NCBI GenBank assembly: GCA_910575555.1
Contig: CAJTFX010000025.1
Coordinates: 1 to 64,000, forward strand
From: Lachnospiraceae bacterium
Lineage (GTDB): Bacteria; Bacillota; Clostridia; Lachnospirales; Lachnospiraceae
Length of the DNA stretch: 64,000 bases
Direction of reading: 5' to 3'
Made by a program: the position numbers and the translations under genes. The number at the start of each line of letters is the position of its first letter. The first letter of the stretch is position 1. Shown piece after piece: positions 16,428-24,459 of the stretch. The notes under the pieces are model-generated. The model was not told where the DNA came from, made no database searches, and was given only the letters and a program-made list of their open reading frames with translations.

Positions 16428-16733
16428 ATGAATAAACTACCATTGCCAACCATTGACATTAAAAACAACGGAACGCTTACGAAAGTTTTCATTGATGGAA
16501 AGGAAGTGGAAGGGGTAGTAGGCATTACATTTTCCCATTCCATCTACCAAAATAACCACATTCCCGTTGTCAGGCTCGAATTGATGGCTGACAAAGTCCA
16601 CATAGGAACCCATAAGGTCTTTGACTTGCCAGAAATATACCATCCTTTTTATGTATCTTCGGGCAAGCTGGTTGAAGCAGGGGTTCTAACAAACGACCAA
16701 TTAAATGAACTGCTGGAAAAAGGGCTGCTATAG
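16428..16733 (+). CDS. Rightward gene of module 2, hypothetical protein
   Basis: The 101-residue protein starts with a beta-rich half (IDIKNNGTLTKVFIDGKEVE, VVRLELMADKVHIG) and ends in a short helix (NDQLNELLEKGLL). ATG 16428 follows GAAAGGAG. It is the only gene on its repressor-controlled transcript before the convergent gene at 16728, which it overlaps by six bases. Its relation to the module 1 gene is not evident from sequence. No family recognised. Confidence 0.55.
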   Translation: MNKLPLPTIDIKNNGTLTKVFIDGKEVEGVVGITFSHSIYQNNHIPVVRLELMADKVHIGTHKVFDLPEIYHPFYVSSGKLVEAGVLTNDQLNELLEKGLL

Positions 16734-16919
16734 CGCGTCAGGGGCAGATTCATAAATCGGACAGTCAGGAAAACGGCAGCCTGTATGAATGGAATGCTCA
16801 CACCGGTAACTATCTTTCACAAAGCCTTGAGTATGTAAAGTTGAAGCGTCGAGGTAAGTGATTTGAATGCGGCATTCGTCATCCTGGACAGGACAATAGC
16901 CTGTAATATATTTTTTCAT
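16728..16919 (-). CDS. Small Cys-rich protein of module 3
   Basis: The 63-residue protein has GYCPVQDDECRIQI, CEHSIHTGCRFPDCPIY and resembles the module 2 protein at 15824-16036 in Cys spacing. It follows the module 3 repressor by 11 bases on the same strand. Only a weak AGGA precedes ATG 16919. A zinc-binding partner of the repressor is one possibility; no function is known. Confidence 0.55.
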   Translation of the reverse strand: MKKYITGYCPVQDDECRIQITYLDASTLHTQGFVKDSYRCEHSIHTGCRFPDCPIYESAPDAL

Positions 16920-16930
16920 ATGCAGGTATC

Positions 16931-17161
16931 CTATTTATTAATTTCCGGGTTATCGGTTCTGCCCAGCAGGTAGTCCACGGAGCAACCAAGGCAGTCGGCG
17001 ATTTTGGCAAGGTTATTTGCCTGTAACCAAGAACCTCTGGAGAGCATGGATGATAGGGCATTTTTGTTCAATTCACATTCATCCAGCATATCCCTAATTA
17101 AAATGTCTTTTGCTTTTGCCTGAGTTTTGATTTTTTCAGCTGTTTCTTGTGCATTGTACAT
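16931..17161 (-). CDS. XRE-family repressor of switch module 3
   Basis: The 76-residue helix-turn-helix protein (KTQAKAKDILIRDMLDE, KNALSSMLSRGSWLQANNL, IADCLGCSVDYLLGRTDN) is a paralogue of the module 2 repressor, nearly identical at the C-terminus but different in the helix expected to read DNA. ATG 17161 is chosen over ATG 17176 because AAGGG lies seven bases upstream. It points away from paired operators at 17197 and 17227. Confidence 0.75.
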   Translation of the reverse strand: MYNAQETAEKIKTQAKAKDILIRDMLDECELNKNALSSMLSRGSWLQANNLAKIADCLGCSVDYLLGRTDNPEINK

Positions 17162-17196
17162 AAAGTCGCCCTTCATATTTTGTGCAACATACCAAA

Positions 17197-17214
17197 ATCC
17201 AACAGAAGTTGGAA
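17197..17214. promoter_or_regulatory. Operator O2 of module 3
   Basis: ATCCAAC-AGAA-GTTGGAA: seven-base arms around four bases, one mismatch. It lies 30 bases upstream of the spacer operator. Confidence 0.65.
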
Positions 17215-17220
17215 AAAGTA

Positions 17221-17249
17221 TTTACAATCCAACAATTGTAGGATAATAT
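17221..17249 (+). promoter_or_regulatory. Rightward promoter of module 3 with operator in the spacer
   Basis: TTTACA (17221-17226), 17-base spacer, TAATAT (17244-17249). Operator ATCCAAC-AATT-GTAGGAT occupies 17227-17244. The conserved leader begins right after (GTTATTACAACAAGTTACAC). No coding region of note follows for 470 bases. Confidence 0.75.
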
Positions 17250-17296
17250 GTTATTACAACAAGTTACACTTACATTTTACAACAACAAGTTAATAT

Positions 17297-17646
17297 CCAA
17301 TGAGAGAGTGGTTCAAGGTTTCCAGGCTATGGCTTGCTTCTATAGCCAAGTCCCCTTCCACATTTGTTACCCCAAGCCTGCGTTGTATGCCCAGAAATCT
17401 TTACGGATTCAAGTCCTGATTTTGGCATAGCTGCCCTTAAGCAAGTTCGGGCTATGTATATCAGGCAATGCCACTTATGCAGTTATGGCTCTGCAGTGCA
17501 AAGTCGGTACCCAATTAGCTGGCATAATCTAAGGATGCGCTGGTGCATTTATCCAGAAGCGCTTTGTTCTGGAACCTTATATGGGGAGCAGGGAATCTCA
17601 AAAATTTTTTTATTACTTTTTTCAAGATATCACCTTCTCTCATTGG
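17297..17646 (+). ncRNA. Candidate structured RNA closed by an 11-bp helix
   Basis: CCAATGAGAGA (17297-17307) and TCTCTCATTGG (17636-17646) are perfectly complementary and enclose about 330 bases without a convincing gene. Inside, a nested stem is visible (GTGG 17308-17311 with CCAC 17358-17361, AAGG 17315-17318 with CCTT 17354-17357, GGCTAT 17325-17330 with ATAGCC 17342-17347), plus CATAGC/GCTATG (17426, 17451) and CCAGAA/TTCTGG (17553, 17567). It is downstream of the module 3 promoter and leader. Alternatives are a small transposable element with inverted ends or a decayed gene. No known RNA family was recognised. Confidence 0.5.
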
Positions 17647-17721
17647 AGTAATCTGCACTTAGTTATTTTAACACATTATTGCAACTTATTAAAGTAAAAA
17701 TTTCGGAAAGGAGGCGGGCGA

Positions 17722-17925
17722 GTGAAGAGAGAATTATCACCATGGGGCAAACAGTGCAAGGTCCAGATGCTGATGCTCGGAAAAACATTGGGGGATGTGT
17801 GTAAGGAAACCAATCTGTCTAAAACATATGTTTCTGCCATTATAAACGGGCGGACTGTGGCGCCAGATGAAACAGTGGGAGCCATCAGCAAGGTTTTGAA
17901 TGTTGACATGGGATTGAAACGGTAA
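17722..17925 (+). CDS. Small XRE-type helix-turn-helix protein (Cro-like)
   Basis: The 67-residue protein is a single helix-turn-helix (LGKTLGDVCKETNLSKTYVS, then AIINGRTVAPDETVGAISKV). GTG 17722 follows GGAAAGGAGGCG. It starts the rightward early operon after the control region. Size and place suggest a Cro-like or plasmid-maintenance-type regulator; which operator it reads is unknown. Confidence 0.7.
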   Translation: MKRELSPWGKQCKVQMLMLGKTLGDVCKETNLSKTYVSAIINGRTVAPDETVGAISKVLNVDMGLKR

Positions 17926-17971
17926 AAGGATTATCTGTTTTTTATTTTAATACAGAAAGGAAATGGAATAA

Positions 17972-18448
17972 ATGGGAAGAAGGCCAACGAAAGCAGCGGA
18001 TAATCCATTCTGCCAGGCGAGGTTAGAGGCTGCAAAATATAACGAAAGGTTGTATTCCAAAGAAGGCGCGGCAGAGCTCCTGGGGGTGTCAGTGTCGACT
18101 TTATCTGATTATGAACTTGGGCTGACGAAAGTCATTCCGCCGGATATGGTGGTGAAAATGGCAGAACTGTATCATGCCCCGGAACTGGAAAATTATTATT
18201 GCACGGAAATGTGCCCCTTGGGGTGCGAGATGCAGAAAGTCAGCATTGAAGATTTGGACCGCATTTCAATCCGGGCATTTGCAGCATTGAGGAAATTAAG
18301 CGGGACAGGAGATCTTCTGTTAGAGATAGCGGAAGACGGCATAGTTTCGGAAGACGAAAGGCCGGACATGCAAAGGGTGTTGGAAAGCCTGGGAGAACTG
18401 GAAGCGGTAACCCAGAATTTGAAATTCTGGGCAAAGAAAAATTTGTAA
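17972..18448 (+). CDS. Helix-turn-helix protein with C-terminal helical domain
   Basis: The 158-residue protein contains SKEGAAELLGVSVSTLSDYE, a helix-turn-helix, followed by PDMVVKMAELYHAPELENYY, a Cys pair (CTEMCPLGC) and a long helical C-terminus (ESLGELEAVTQNLKFWAKK). ATG 17972 has GAAAGGAA upstream. Phage regulators of this layout are common in clostridial prophages. It is probably an early regulator; target unknown. Confidence 0.65.
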   Translation: MGRRPTKAADNPFCQARLEAAKYNERLYSKEGAAELLGVSVSTLSDYELGLTKVIPPDMVVKMAELYHAPELENYYCTEMCPLGCEMQKVSIEDLDRISIRAFAALRKLSGTGDLLLEIAEDGIVSEDERPDMQRVLESLGELEAVTQNLKFWAKKNL

Positions 18449-18461
18449 GGAGGCATGTAGA

Positions 18462-18731
18462 ATGGACGCAGCGTTAAACGCTCCTGGAGTTCTTGGAGCC
18501 GCTACAATAACTTATGTCACGGTAAAAGACGTCATGTGGCTTCTTGGGTGCAAAGAGAATAAGGCTTACAGCGCAATCAGAAAGATTAACCAGATTGCCA
18601 AAGAGGAAGGCCAGTTTACATATGGCCAGGGGAAGGCCAGTAAATATATTTTCTCTGATAAGTTCCGAATCCCCATGGAAGTGGTGGATTCCGTCATTGC
18701 AAAGAACAGAGTCCGAGAGGAAGTGAAATAA
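18462..18731 (+). CDS. Excisionase-like DNA-binding protein
   Basis: The 89-residue protein has the pattern YVTVKDVMWLLGCKENKAYSAI with a following basic stretch and FSDKFRIPMEVVDSVI, like MerR/Xis-type winged helices. AAGGAGG precedes ATG 18462. It overlaps the next gene by one base. An excisionase role would fit, but it is far from the integrase. Confidence 0.55.
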   Translation: MDAALNAPGVLGAATITYVTVKDVMWLLGCKENKAYSAIRKINQIAKEEGQFTYGQGKASKYIFSDKFRIPMEVVDSVIAKNRVREEVK

Positions 18732-18925
18732 TGGCGTATTACAATGTCTGCCCATACTGTAAAGCCTGTCTGGACCCTGGTGAGAAATGTGACTGCAGGG
18801 AACCGGCGAAAAAACGCATGGAGTATTTTGAAAATCATTTGGAAGAAATAAGGGAAACCGGCCAGATCGCGTTTAAATGGTATACGGATGGGGTGGACGG
18901 CATGAAGAAAGATAAAGATATTTAG
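18731..18925 (+). CDS. Small zinc-binding hypothetical protein
   Basis: The 64-residue protein begins NVCPYCKACLDPGEKCDCRE, a compact Cys cluster, followed by an amphipathic helix (KRMEYFENHLEEIRETGQ). The start overlaps the upstream stop (TAATGG), so the genes are coupled. Function unknown. Confidence 0.55.
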   Translation: MAYYNVCPYCKACLDPGEKCDCREPAKKRMEYFENHLEEIRETGQIAFKWYTDGVDGMKKDKDI

Positions 18926-18942
18926 GAAAGGAGAGCAGAGAT

Positions 18943-19107
18943 TTGCAGAAGGTAAAGATAATTTTATGGAACCTGTATTTGTGTGCGCTTATGAAAAATC
19001 GCTGCAAGACAGTGGAAGACCTGGAGAACCTTTCGCATAAAGGCATCCGTCCTATCCTGCATAATGGTCAGGTTGCCGGATGGGAGGTTCAGAGTGGGAA
19101 AACATAA
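18943..19107 (+). CDS. Short hypothetical protein, TTG start
   Basis: 54 codons run from TTG 18943, behind AAAGGAG, to TAA at 19105. The product starts MQKVKIILWNLYLCALMKN and ends GWEVQSGKT. Spacing fits the tight operon, and the TTG start matches others in this window. No family recognised. Confidence 0.45.
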   Translation: MQKVKIILWNLYLCALMKNRCKTVEDLENLSHKGIRPILHNGQVAGWEVQSGKT

Positions 19108-19402
19108 AAAAATGTGTATGGCTCTGGCTGTTGGCCTTGCAGCCATAACAATAGCCTTTACGGACGCCAAGGTTAGGCTGAACAGAATACAGGAGGCGAT
19201 GGGAAAGCAGACAGATTTCAGTGAAGATGAATGCATGGAATTTATCATAGTTTATGAGGAAAGGCCCGGGCGCATAATTTACATTGTAGAATATGCAAAA
19301 TGGAAAAAGAGCACCCGGCCAAAGCCATGGTGCCCATACGGATATTCATATTGTAACAGGCGCTTTGGAAAAAATCAAGAGAAAAATGCAATATGGAGGT
19401 AA
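19094..19402 (+). CDS. Small membrane-anchored hypothetical protein
   Basis: From GTG 19094 (GGGAGG six bases upstream) the 102-residue product has basic MGKHKKMC followed by a hydrophobic stretch ALAVGLAAITIAF, so one N-terminal membrane helix, and a Cys-containing C-terminus (KPWCPYGYSYCNRR). ATG 19064 is also in frame but lacks a site. It overlaps the upstream short gene. Function unknown. Confidence 0.5.
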   Translation: MGKHKKMCMALAVGLAAITIAFTDAKVRLNRIQEAMGKQTDFSEDECMEFIIVYEERPGRIIYIVEYAKWKKSTRPKPWCPYGYSYCNRRFGKNQEKNAIWR

Positions 19403-19405
19403 AAA

Positions 19406-20557
19406 ATGAGTGATTTATCAATTCAAAATGTCCTCTCTCAGAGGAATAATTACAATCTTGCAATTCCCTTTGTGGAAACTCAGCAGATCAATCCCTTTTA
19501 TAAAATGAGCGTGTCCCTTCTTTATGTGGACACGGATGAACGGGCGTCACAGATTTACAAAGTGGGTTCCCGAATTCTCACTAATAAGCGATGGGAAGAT
19601 TTATATTCCCTGTCGAAACCATTTCTTCAGAGGCTGGCCACAGAGGCTGGGATACAATTTGGGCCAGGAGCCGGCGATGTGTCAAAGGTTGATGAAAACA
19701 CATGGAAAGCGAGCGCATTCGGAGCGATTCGGCTTCCAGACGGGAATATGCGGACCAGCAATAATTTCAAAGTGATTGATTTAGCCATGGAGGAAAAGAA
19801 GTACCGTATGGCTTATAAAGAAAAGGCGGAAGAAGGGATTTCTGATTATAAGGCAGCTACTGCCGCTTCGAAAAAATATGTCGGGGAATGGAAGGACACT
19901 GGCCGGATAAATGATAAAGGCTGTCCCATCCAAATATATATAGTTGCGGAACGGGAGAGAGAAAAGTATATCGAGAACAGCTTGCTTGACGCAATGGCAC
20001 AGTTACGGGCCAATGCCCCACAGAAAGCGGCTACAGGGGCCATTTTAAGGGTTATCAGGGATCTTTTAGGCATCAAAGGGACGTATACATTGAATGAGCT
20101 GAGAAAGCCCTTTGCGGTGGCGAGAACTTCTTTCTCACCGGATTATAATGATCCGATGATTAAGCAGATGCTATTGCAGCAGGCAATGCAGAGCGTAGGA
20201 AATTTGTTTGGAAATGTCCATCCAGTAGTGCAGACAATTTCCATTCCTTCTGTGGATGATGAAGCGGAGATTCAGGCGGATGTGTGCGAAGAGGGGCTGT
20301 TCCAGGAAGTGTCAATGCCAGAATCACAGCAGCCAGAAGAGACACAGCCGGTACAACGGGAGCAAAGCCAGCGACAGCCGCAGGGGGCGAGCCAGGTAAT
20401 GACGGAGTCGGATCGCATAGCGGATTTTTTCTGTGACAAATGCGCCGCTGTAATAAGAAAGAGCGTATGGGAATATTCCAACGAAAATTTCGGACGGCCA
20501 CTCTGCTATAAATGTCAGCGCATTATAAAGAGTGAGCAGAAAGGGGGACGGAGATAA
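19406..20557 (+). CDS. Probable phage recombination protein (annealing-protein candidate) with C-terminal zinc finger
   Basis: The 383-residue protein lies directly before an SbcD-SbcC fusion, the position of single-strand annealing proteins in phage recombination modules. The N-terminal 250 residues show a mixed fold with IQFGPGAGDVSKVDENTW; the middle is Gln-rich and low complexity; the end is a four-Cys finger (FFCDKCAAVIRKS, LCYKCQRII) like those of some phage Rad52/RecT-type proteins. ATG 19406 has GGAGG upstream. Its stop overlaps the next start (TAATG). Family identity is not certain. Confidence 0.5.
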   Translation: MSDLSIQNVLSQRNNYNLAIPFVETQQINPFYKMSVSLLYVDTDERASQIYKVGSRILTNKRWEDLYSLSKPFLQRLATEAGIQFGPGAGDVSKVDENTWKASAFGAIRLPDGNMRTSNNFKVIDLAMEEKKYRMAYKEKAEEGISDYKAATAASKKYVGEWKDTGRINDKGCPIQIYIVAEREREKYIENSLLDAMAQLRANAPQKAATGAILRVIRDLLGIKGTYTLNELRKPFAVARTSFSPDYNDPMIKQMLLQQAMQSVGNLFGNVHPVVQTISIPSVDDEAEIQADVCEEGLFQEVSMPESQQPEETQPVQREQSQRQPQGASQVMTESDRIADFFCDKCAAVIRKSVWEYSNENFGRPLCYKCQRIIKSEQKGGRR

Positions 20558-23500
20558 TGAAAATTTTTCATTCAGGGGATTGGCATATTGGAAATTTTGA
20601 GGGACCAGTAAAGGAGGGAGTCAATCTTCGCTCCCTAGATACAAAACATTGCCTGGAATTTATGGCGGAACACGCGGAACAGGAACGCCCAGAGTTGATG
20701 TTGGTATCGGGAGATATTTTTCATACCGGAAAAACATGGAGTGACCGCTGCTGTGATGAAGTAGTAATGGCAATTGAAATCATTGCCCGGCTTGCAGTTG
20801 TTTCCGGGCAAGTGGTTATCATGAAAGGCACCCCAAACCACGATGGGGAAGGGCAGTTCAAAGTTCTGGCAACCCATTTTTCCGGCTTCCGGAATGTGCG
20901 TATTGTTATGGAGCCGGAAGTGGTTCAGACGGAGCATGCGGACATTGCAGTACTGCCGGGATTTGACAGGGGCATTTACAGGGCAAAATTTCCCGGCCTT
21001 GGGAAAGAGGAAGAGAATGAAACATTTTCCCAGGAACTTGGCAGGATTGCAATGGGGCTTCGGGCTCAATGCCGCAGGGATCGGCCGGCAGTCTTGATGG
21101 CGCATTATACGGTGCCCGGATGCAACACGGAAAGCGGCCAGTCCCAGCTTCTTACCAAATTTGAGCCAATCATACCGACAGAGGCCTTATCGGCATCTAA
21201 TTATGATTTAGTGGCTCTGGGACATATCCACCGCCCGCAACTGGTATCTGGATTTGACAATGTATATTATTCGGGTTCCGTCAATGCCAACAATTTCAAC
21301 GATGAAGGGCAGGAAAGGGGATTCTGGATTCATCATGCAGAACCCAGGGCTTTTGGCAGAAACGACACAGTCTTTACAGATTCTGAATTCGTGAAAACCC
21401 CATACCGCGAATTCATTACATTCCAGCTTACAGATACGGACATTGCAGCGGTCATAGCTGGCCGTGTGGATGAAGTGGCCATAAATTACTGGCGTTGGAA
21501 TGGCGCCGTAGCAGATAAGATTGTCCGGGTATTATATGAATGCTCTGCGGAAAAAAAGAAGGCCCTCAATGAAAACATCATAGTGAATGCTTTGTATGAG
21601 GATGGGGCTTTTTGGGTAGCAGGCGTGGCGCCGGAAAGGATAGAAGCATCTGCAGACCGGAGTGACTTATCTAGGGAAACAGATCCGGAAGCAAATCTGA
21701 AAGCCTATCTGGAAGAAAAGGGGATGGATCTGGAAGATATTGAACGGCTGATTTTGAAAGCGAGGCCGATTATTGCGGAAGCAATGGCGTCAGAAACCAG
21801 CGCAGCTTTCTCTGGAATATTTGCACCAATCGAAATCGAAGTGAAGAATTACAGGGCATATGCGGAGGAAAAGTTTTCTTTTAAGGATATTCAGTTCTGC
21901 ACCATAAACGGACATAATGGGGCTGGAAAGTCTTCCCTTTTTATGGACGCCATTATTGACTGCATTTATGAGGAGCCCAGGGAAGGGAAAAGCACATCCG
22001 TAAAGGTTCCGTGGCTGAGAAATGATGGAGGGGTGCGTTCTGGGTACATATCGTTTACTTTTTCCATCGGGGATAAGATATACCGCATAACCAGGACGAG
22101 GGCTAAATCAGGAAAGGGGACTTTGAACCTTGCAGAACTGGTGGATGGAGAATGGGAAGACCGATCACGGGAAAAGCTCAATGATACACAGTCGGACATT
22201 GAACGTCTGATTGGCGTGGACAGCATGACTTTTAAGAGCTGCGCCCTTATTATGCAGGATCAGTATGGTTTGTTTCTGCAGGCAAAAAAAGAGGAACGCA
22301 TGGTTATCCTGTCAAACCTTTTGGGACTGGGGATTTATGGATACATGGAGAAAATGGCAAGGGAACGGGTGTCGGATTACAACCGGAAGATTGATGGAAA
22401 AAAGAAAGCCATCCAGGTGCAATCAGATAATATACGAGCCCTTGGAAAACCAAAGGAAGCGTTGGAAGTGGCCAATGAGGCTTTGCATAAGGCAGAGAAC
22501 GCTGCTCATCTTAAAAAACTGGAATTGCAAAACGCAAACCTTCGTTTAGGGGCTGCCAGGGCAGCGGAAGAGCGATTCCAGATGATTAGAGGGGAAATTG
22601 CCTCATTGGAAAATAAAAAGCGGATGGCGGAAAAAGGGAAAGCAGCAGAGGATGCTGCAATGCAGGCATGTGATAAGAGCCTTGCCGAAGAAAGCGTGAT
22701 TTTAGAAAATGCGGAACAATACCGTTCTTTTGCAGAGCGCGAAAAGGAATTGATTGCAGGAACCGTCGTTTATGAAACCAGATCGGAAGAACTTGACAGG
22801 ATAAATGGACAGATATCAGATGTAGAAAAAAATATCAGGGACTGCCAGCAGGATCTTACTGAGCATGAAAGCCGTTTGAAATCCTCTGACTCCCAGGAGG
22901 ATTTAGAAAAAATCAGAGGGAAAGCGGCGGAGTATCAGGAAAAGAAAAGGCAGCTTGATTCTATGTATATCCTCTCTCAGAAAGCGGGAGAACTGCAGGA
23001 AAAGAAGAGCCGGCAGGCATATATGCTTGACAGTAAAAGGGTATATTTTAATGAGCGGGAGAGGGGGCTTTTAACAGAGCAGAATTCCCTTAAAAAGCGT
23101 ATGGAACTTTTAGAGAATGCCGGTTGTATCAATATTGAAAAAGCGTCATGTAGGTTCCTGTCTGATGCGGTAAAGGCGAAGGCAGAGTTTGAATTATATC
23201 CGGGAAAGCTGGAAGCCCTGGCAAAAGAACGGGAAGGGGTGTTGGAAACCCTGGAAAAAGGGGTCAGAGCGGTGGATGACGAAATTAGGAAATTGGATTT
23301 TTCGGAAGAGAAGCTGGATGCGCTGCGGGGAGAGTGCCGATCCCTGGAAGTTTATACGGAAAAGCTGAGAGAATTGGAACTGCAACAAAGCCAGATTGCT
23401 TTAATTAAGTCTCAGATCGAAGGAATGCAGAGCAATATAAGCAATGCCCAAAAAAACCTTTTAAAATTGAAATCTAGGGCTCTGGAGGCAGAATCAGAGA

Positions 23501-24429
23501 AAGAAAAGCATGCTGAAAGCTATCTGGAGTATGAAAAGATGCGGAACCAGATGGAAGGGCTGAAGATCTGGATTAAAAAAGAAAGTGAAATTCCGGTAAT
23601 TCGTGAGAAACGTGTCAATGCAGAACGGAGAGCCAGGGAGTTGTCAGAGGAAATCCAGTCACTGGAAGCAGAACTTATTGAAAAACAGGAGAAGGCCGGC
23701 AAAGAAAAGGCATCTGTTGACGGTGTTGTGGAAGCGGAGAGAAAGGTAAAGGATATTCAGACAGAAATTGAAAACCTTGAGCAAAGGGTCAAAGAAATCC
23801 AGGTAAAAATCGGCGGATTTGAGCAGAGTGTCCGTGAAATCCAAAGGATGCAGAAAAATATAGCAAACATTCAGGCAGAAATAGCAGATATGGCCGAAGA
23901 TGCGGCGGATTATGATATTTTAAAGTTTTCCTTCAGTCAGGACGGGATTCCACATCAGATTATCCGGACAATTCTGCCGAAGCTGTCCAATATTGCAAAC
24001 AATATTCTGGGGCAGATGACTGGCGGGCAGCTTGGTGTGGATTTCGTAACGGAAAAGGTGATGAAGAGCAATAATAAGAAAGAGGTTGTCACATTGGACA
24101 TTTTCATTGAGGAGTATGGGAAGGGCAGCCTTCCTTACCTGTCAAAGAGCGGCGGTGAGAAAGTCAAGGCTTCCCTTTCCGTAATTCTTGCCCTGTCAGA
24201 AATTAAGGCAACGACTGCTGGTGTCCAGTTTGGCATGCTGTTCATTGATGAACCGCCGTTTTTAGACGCAGAAGGAATTCAGGCATATTGTGATGCTCTG
24301 GAAACGATACAGGAACGGTATAAGAATATCAAAATAATGGCAATCACCCACGATCCGACTATGAAAGCCAGGTTCCCCCAGAACTTAGACATAGTGAAGA
24401 CGGAACATGGGAGCAAGGTGATTTATTGA
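20557..24429 (+). CDS. Single-chain SbcD-SbcC (Mre11-Rad50) fusion
   Basis: Residues 1 to about 330 form an SbcD/Mre11 nuclease: DWH at 8-10, SGDIFHTG, TPNHD in place of GNHD, and LGHIHRPQ. Residues about 425-1290 form SbcC/Rad50: Walker A GHNGAGKSS near 453, a long coiled coil, signature SKSGGEK near 1198, Walker B MLFIDEPP near 1228. At the coil apex two Cys (857 and 865) are seven residues apart, not the usual CxxC hook. The enzyme should process DNA ends for phage recombination. Fusing both subunits in one chain is unusual; elsewhere they are two genes. Confidence 0.88.
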   Translation: MKIFHSGDWHIGNFEGPVKEGVNLRSLDTKHCLEFMAEHAEQERPELMLVSGDIFHTGKTWSDRCCDEVVMAIEIIARLAVVSGQVVIMKGTPNHDGEGQFKVLATHFSGFRNVRIVMEPEVVQTEHADIAVLPGFDRGIYRAKFPGLGKEEENETFSQELGRIAMGLRAQCRRDRPAVLMAHYTVPGCNTESGQSQLLTKFEPIIPTEALSASNYDLVALGHIHRPQLVSGFDNVYYSGSVNANNFNDEGQERGFWIHHAEPRAFGRNDTVFTDSEFVKTPYREFITFQLTDTDIAAVIAGRVDEVAINYWRWNGAVADKIVRVLYECSAEKKKALNENIIVNALYEDGAFWVAGVAPERIEASADRSDLSRETDPEANLKAYLEEKGMDLEDIERLILKARPIIAEAMASETSAAFSGIFAPIEIEVKNYRAYAEEKFSFKDIQFCTINGHNGAGKSSLFMDAIIDCIYEEPREGKSTSVKVPWLRNDGGVRSGYISFTFSIGDKIYRITRTRAKSGKGTLNLAELVDGEWEDRSREKLNDTQSDIERLIGVDSMTFKSCALIMQDQYGLFLQAKKEERMVILSNLLGLGIYGYMEKMARERVSDYNRKIDGKKKAIQVQSDNIRALGKPKEALEVANEALHKAENAAHLKKLELQNANLRLGAARAAEERFQMIRGEIASLENKKRMAEKGKAAEDAAMQACDKSLAEESVILENAEQYRSFAEREKELIAGTVVYETRSEELDRINGQISDVEKNIRDCQQDLTEHESRLKSSDSQEDLEKIRGKAAEYQEKKRQLDSMYILSQKAGELQEKKSRQAYMLDSKRVYFNERERGLLTEQNSLKKRMELLENAGCINIEKASCRFLSDAVKAKAEFELYPGKLEALAKEREGVLETLEKGVRAVDDEIRKLDFSEEKLDALRGECRSLEVYTEKLRELELQQSQIALIKSQIEGMQSNISNAQKNLLKLKSRALEAESEKEKHAESYLEYEKMRNQMEGLKIWIKKESEIPVIREKRVNAERRARELSEEIQSLEAELIEKQEKAGKEKASVDGVVEAERKVKDIQTEIENLEQRVKEIQVKIGGFEQSVREIQRMQKNIANIQAEIADMAEDAADYDILKFSFSQDGIPHQIIRTILPKLSNIANNILGQMTGGQLGVDFVTEKVMKSNNKKEVVTLDIFIEEYGKGSLPYLSKSGGEKVKASLSVILALSEIKATTAGVQFGMLFIDEPPFLDAEGIQAYCDALETIQERYKNIKIMAITHDPTMKARFPQNLDIVKTEHGSKVIY

Positions 24430-24459
24430 TACATTCAAAGAAGCAAGAAGGAGGATTGC

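Noticed and set aside
15388-17293. Leader repeats considered as CRISPR or a dispersed mobile repeat
   Set aside because: Spacing of almost 1 kb, and each copy lies at the same place after a promoter.
17364-17651. 95-codon frame in the non-coding segment after promoter 3
   Set aside because: No ribosome binding site, no domain, and the DNA shows hairpin structure instead.
18196-18456. Minus-strand frames opposite the HTH gene at 17972
   Set aside because: Shadow frames without start signals inside a compact plus-strand operon.
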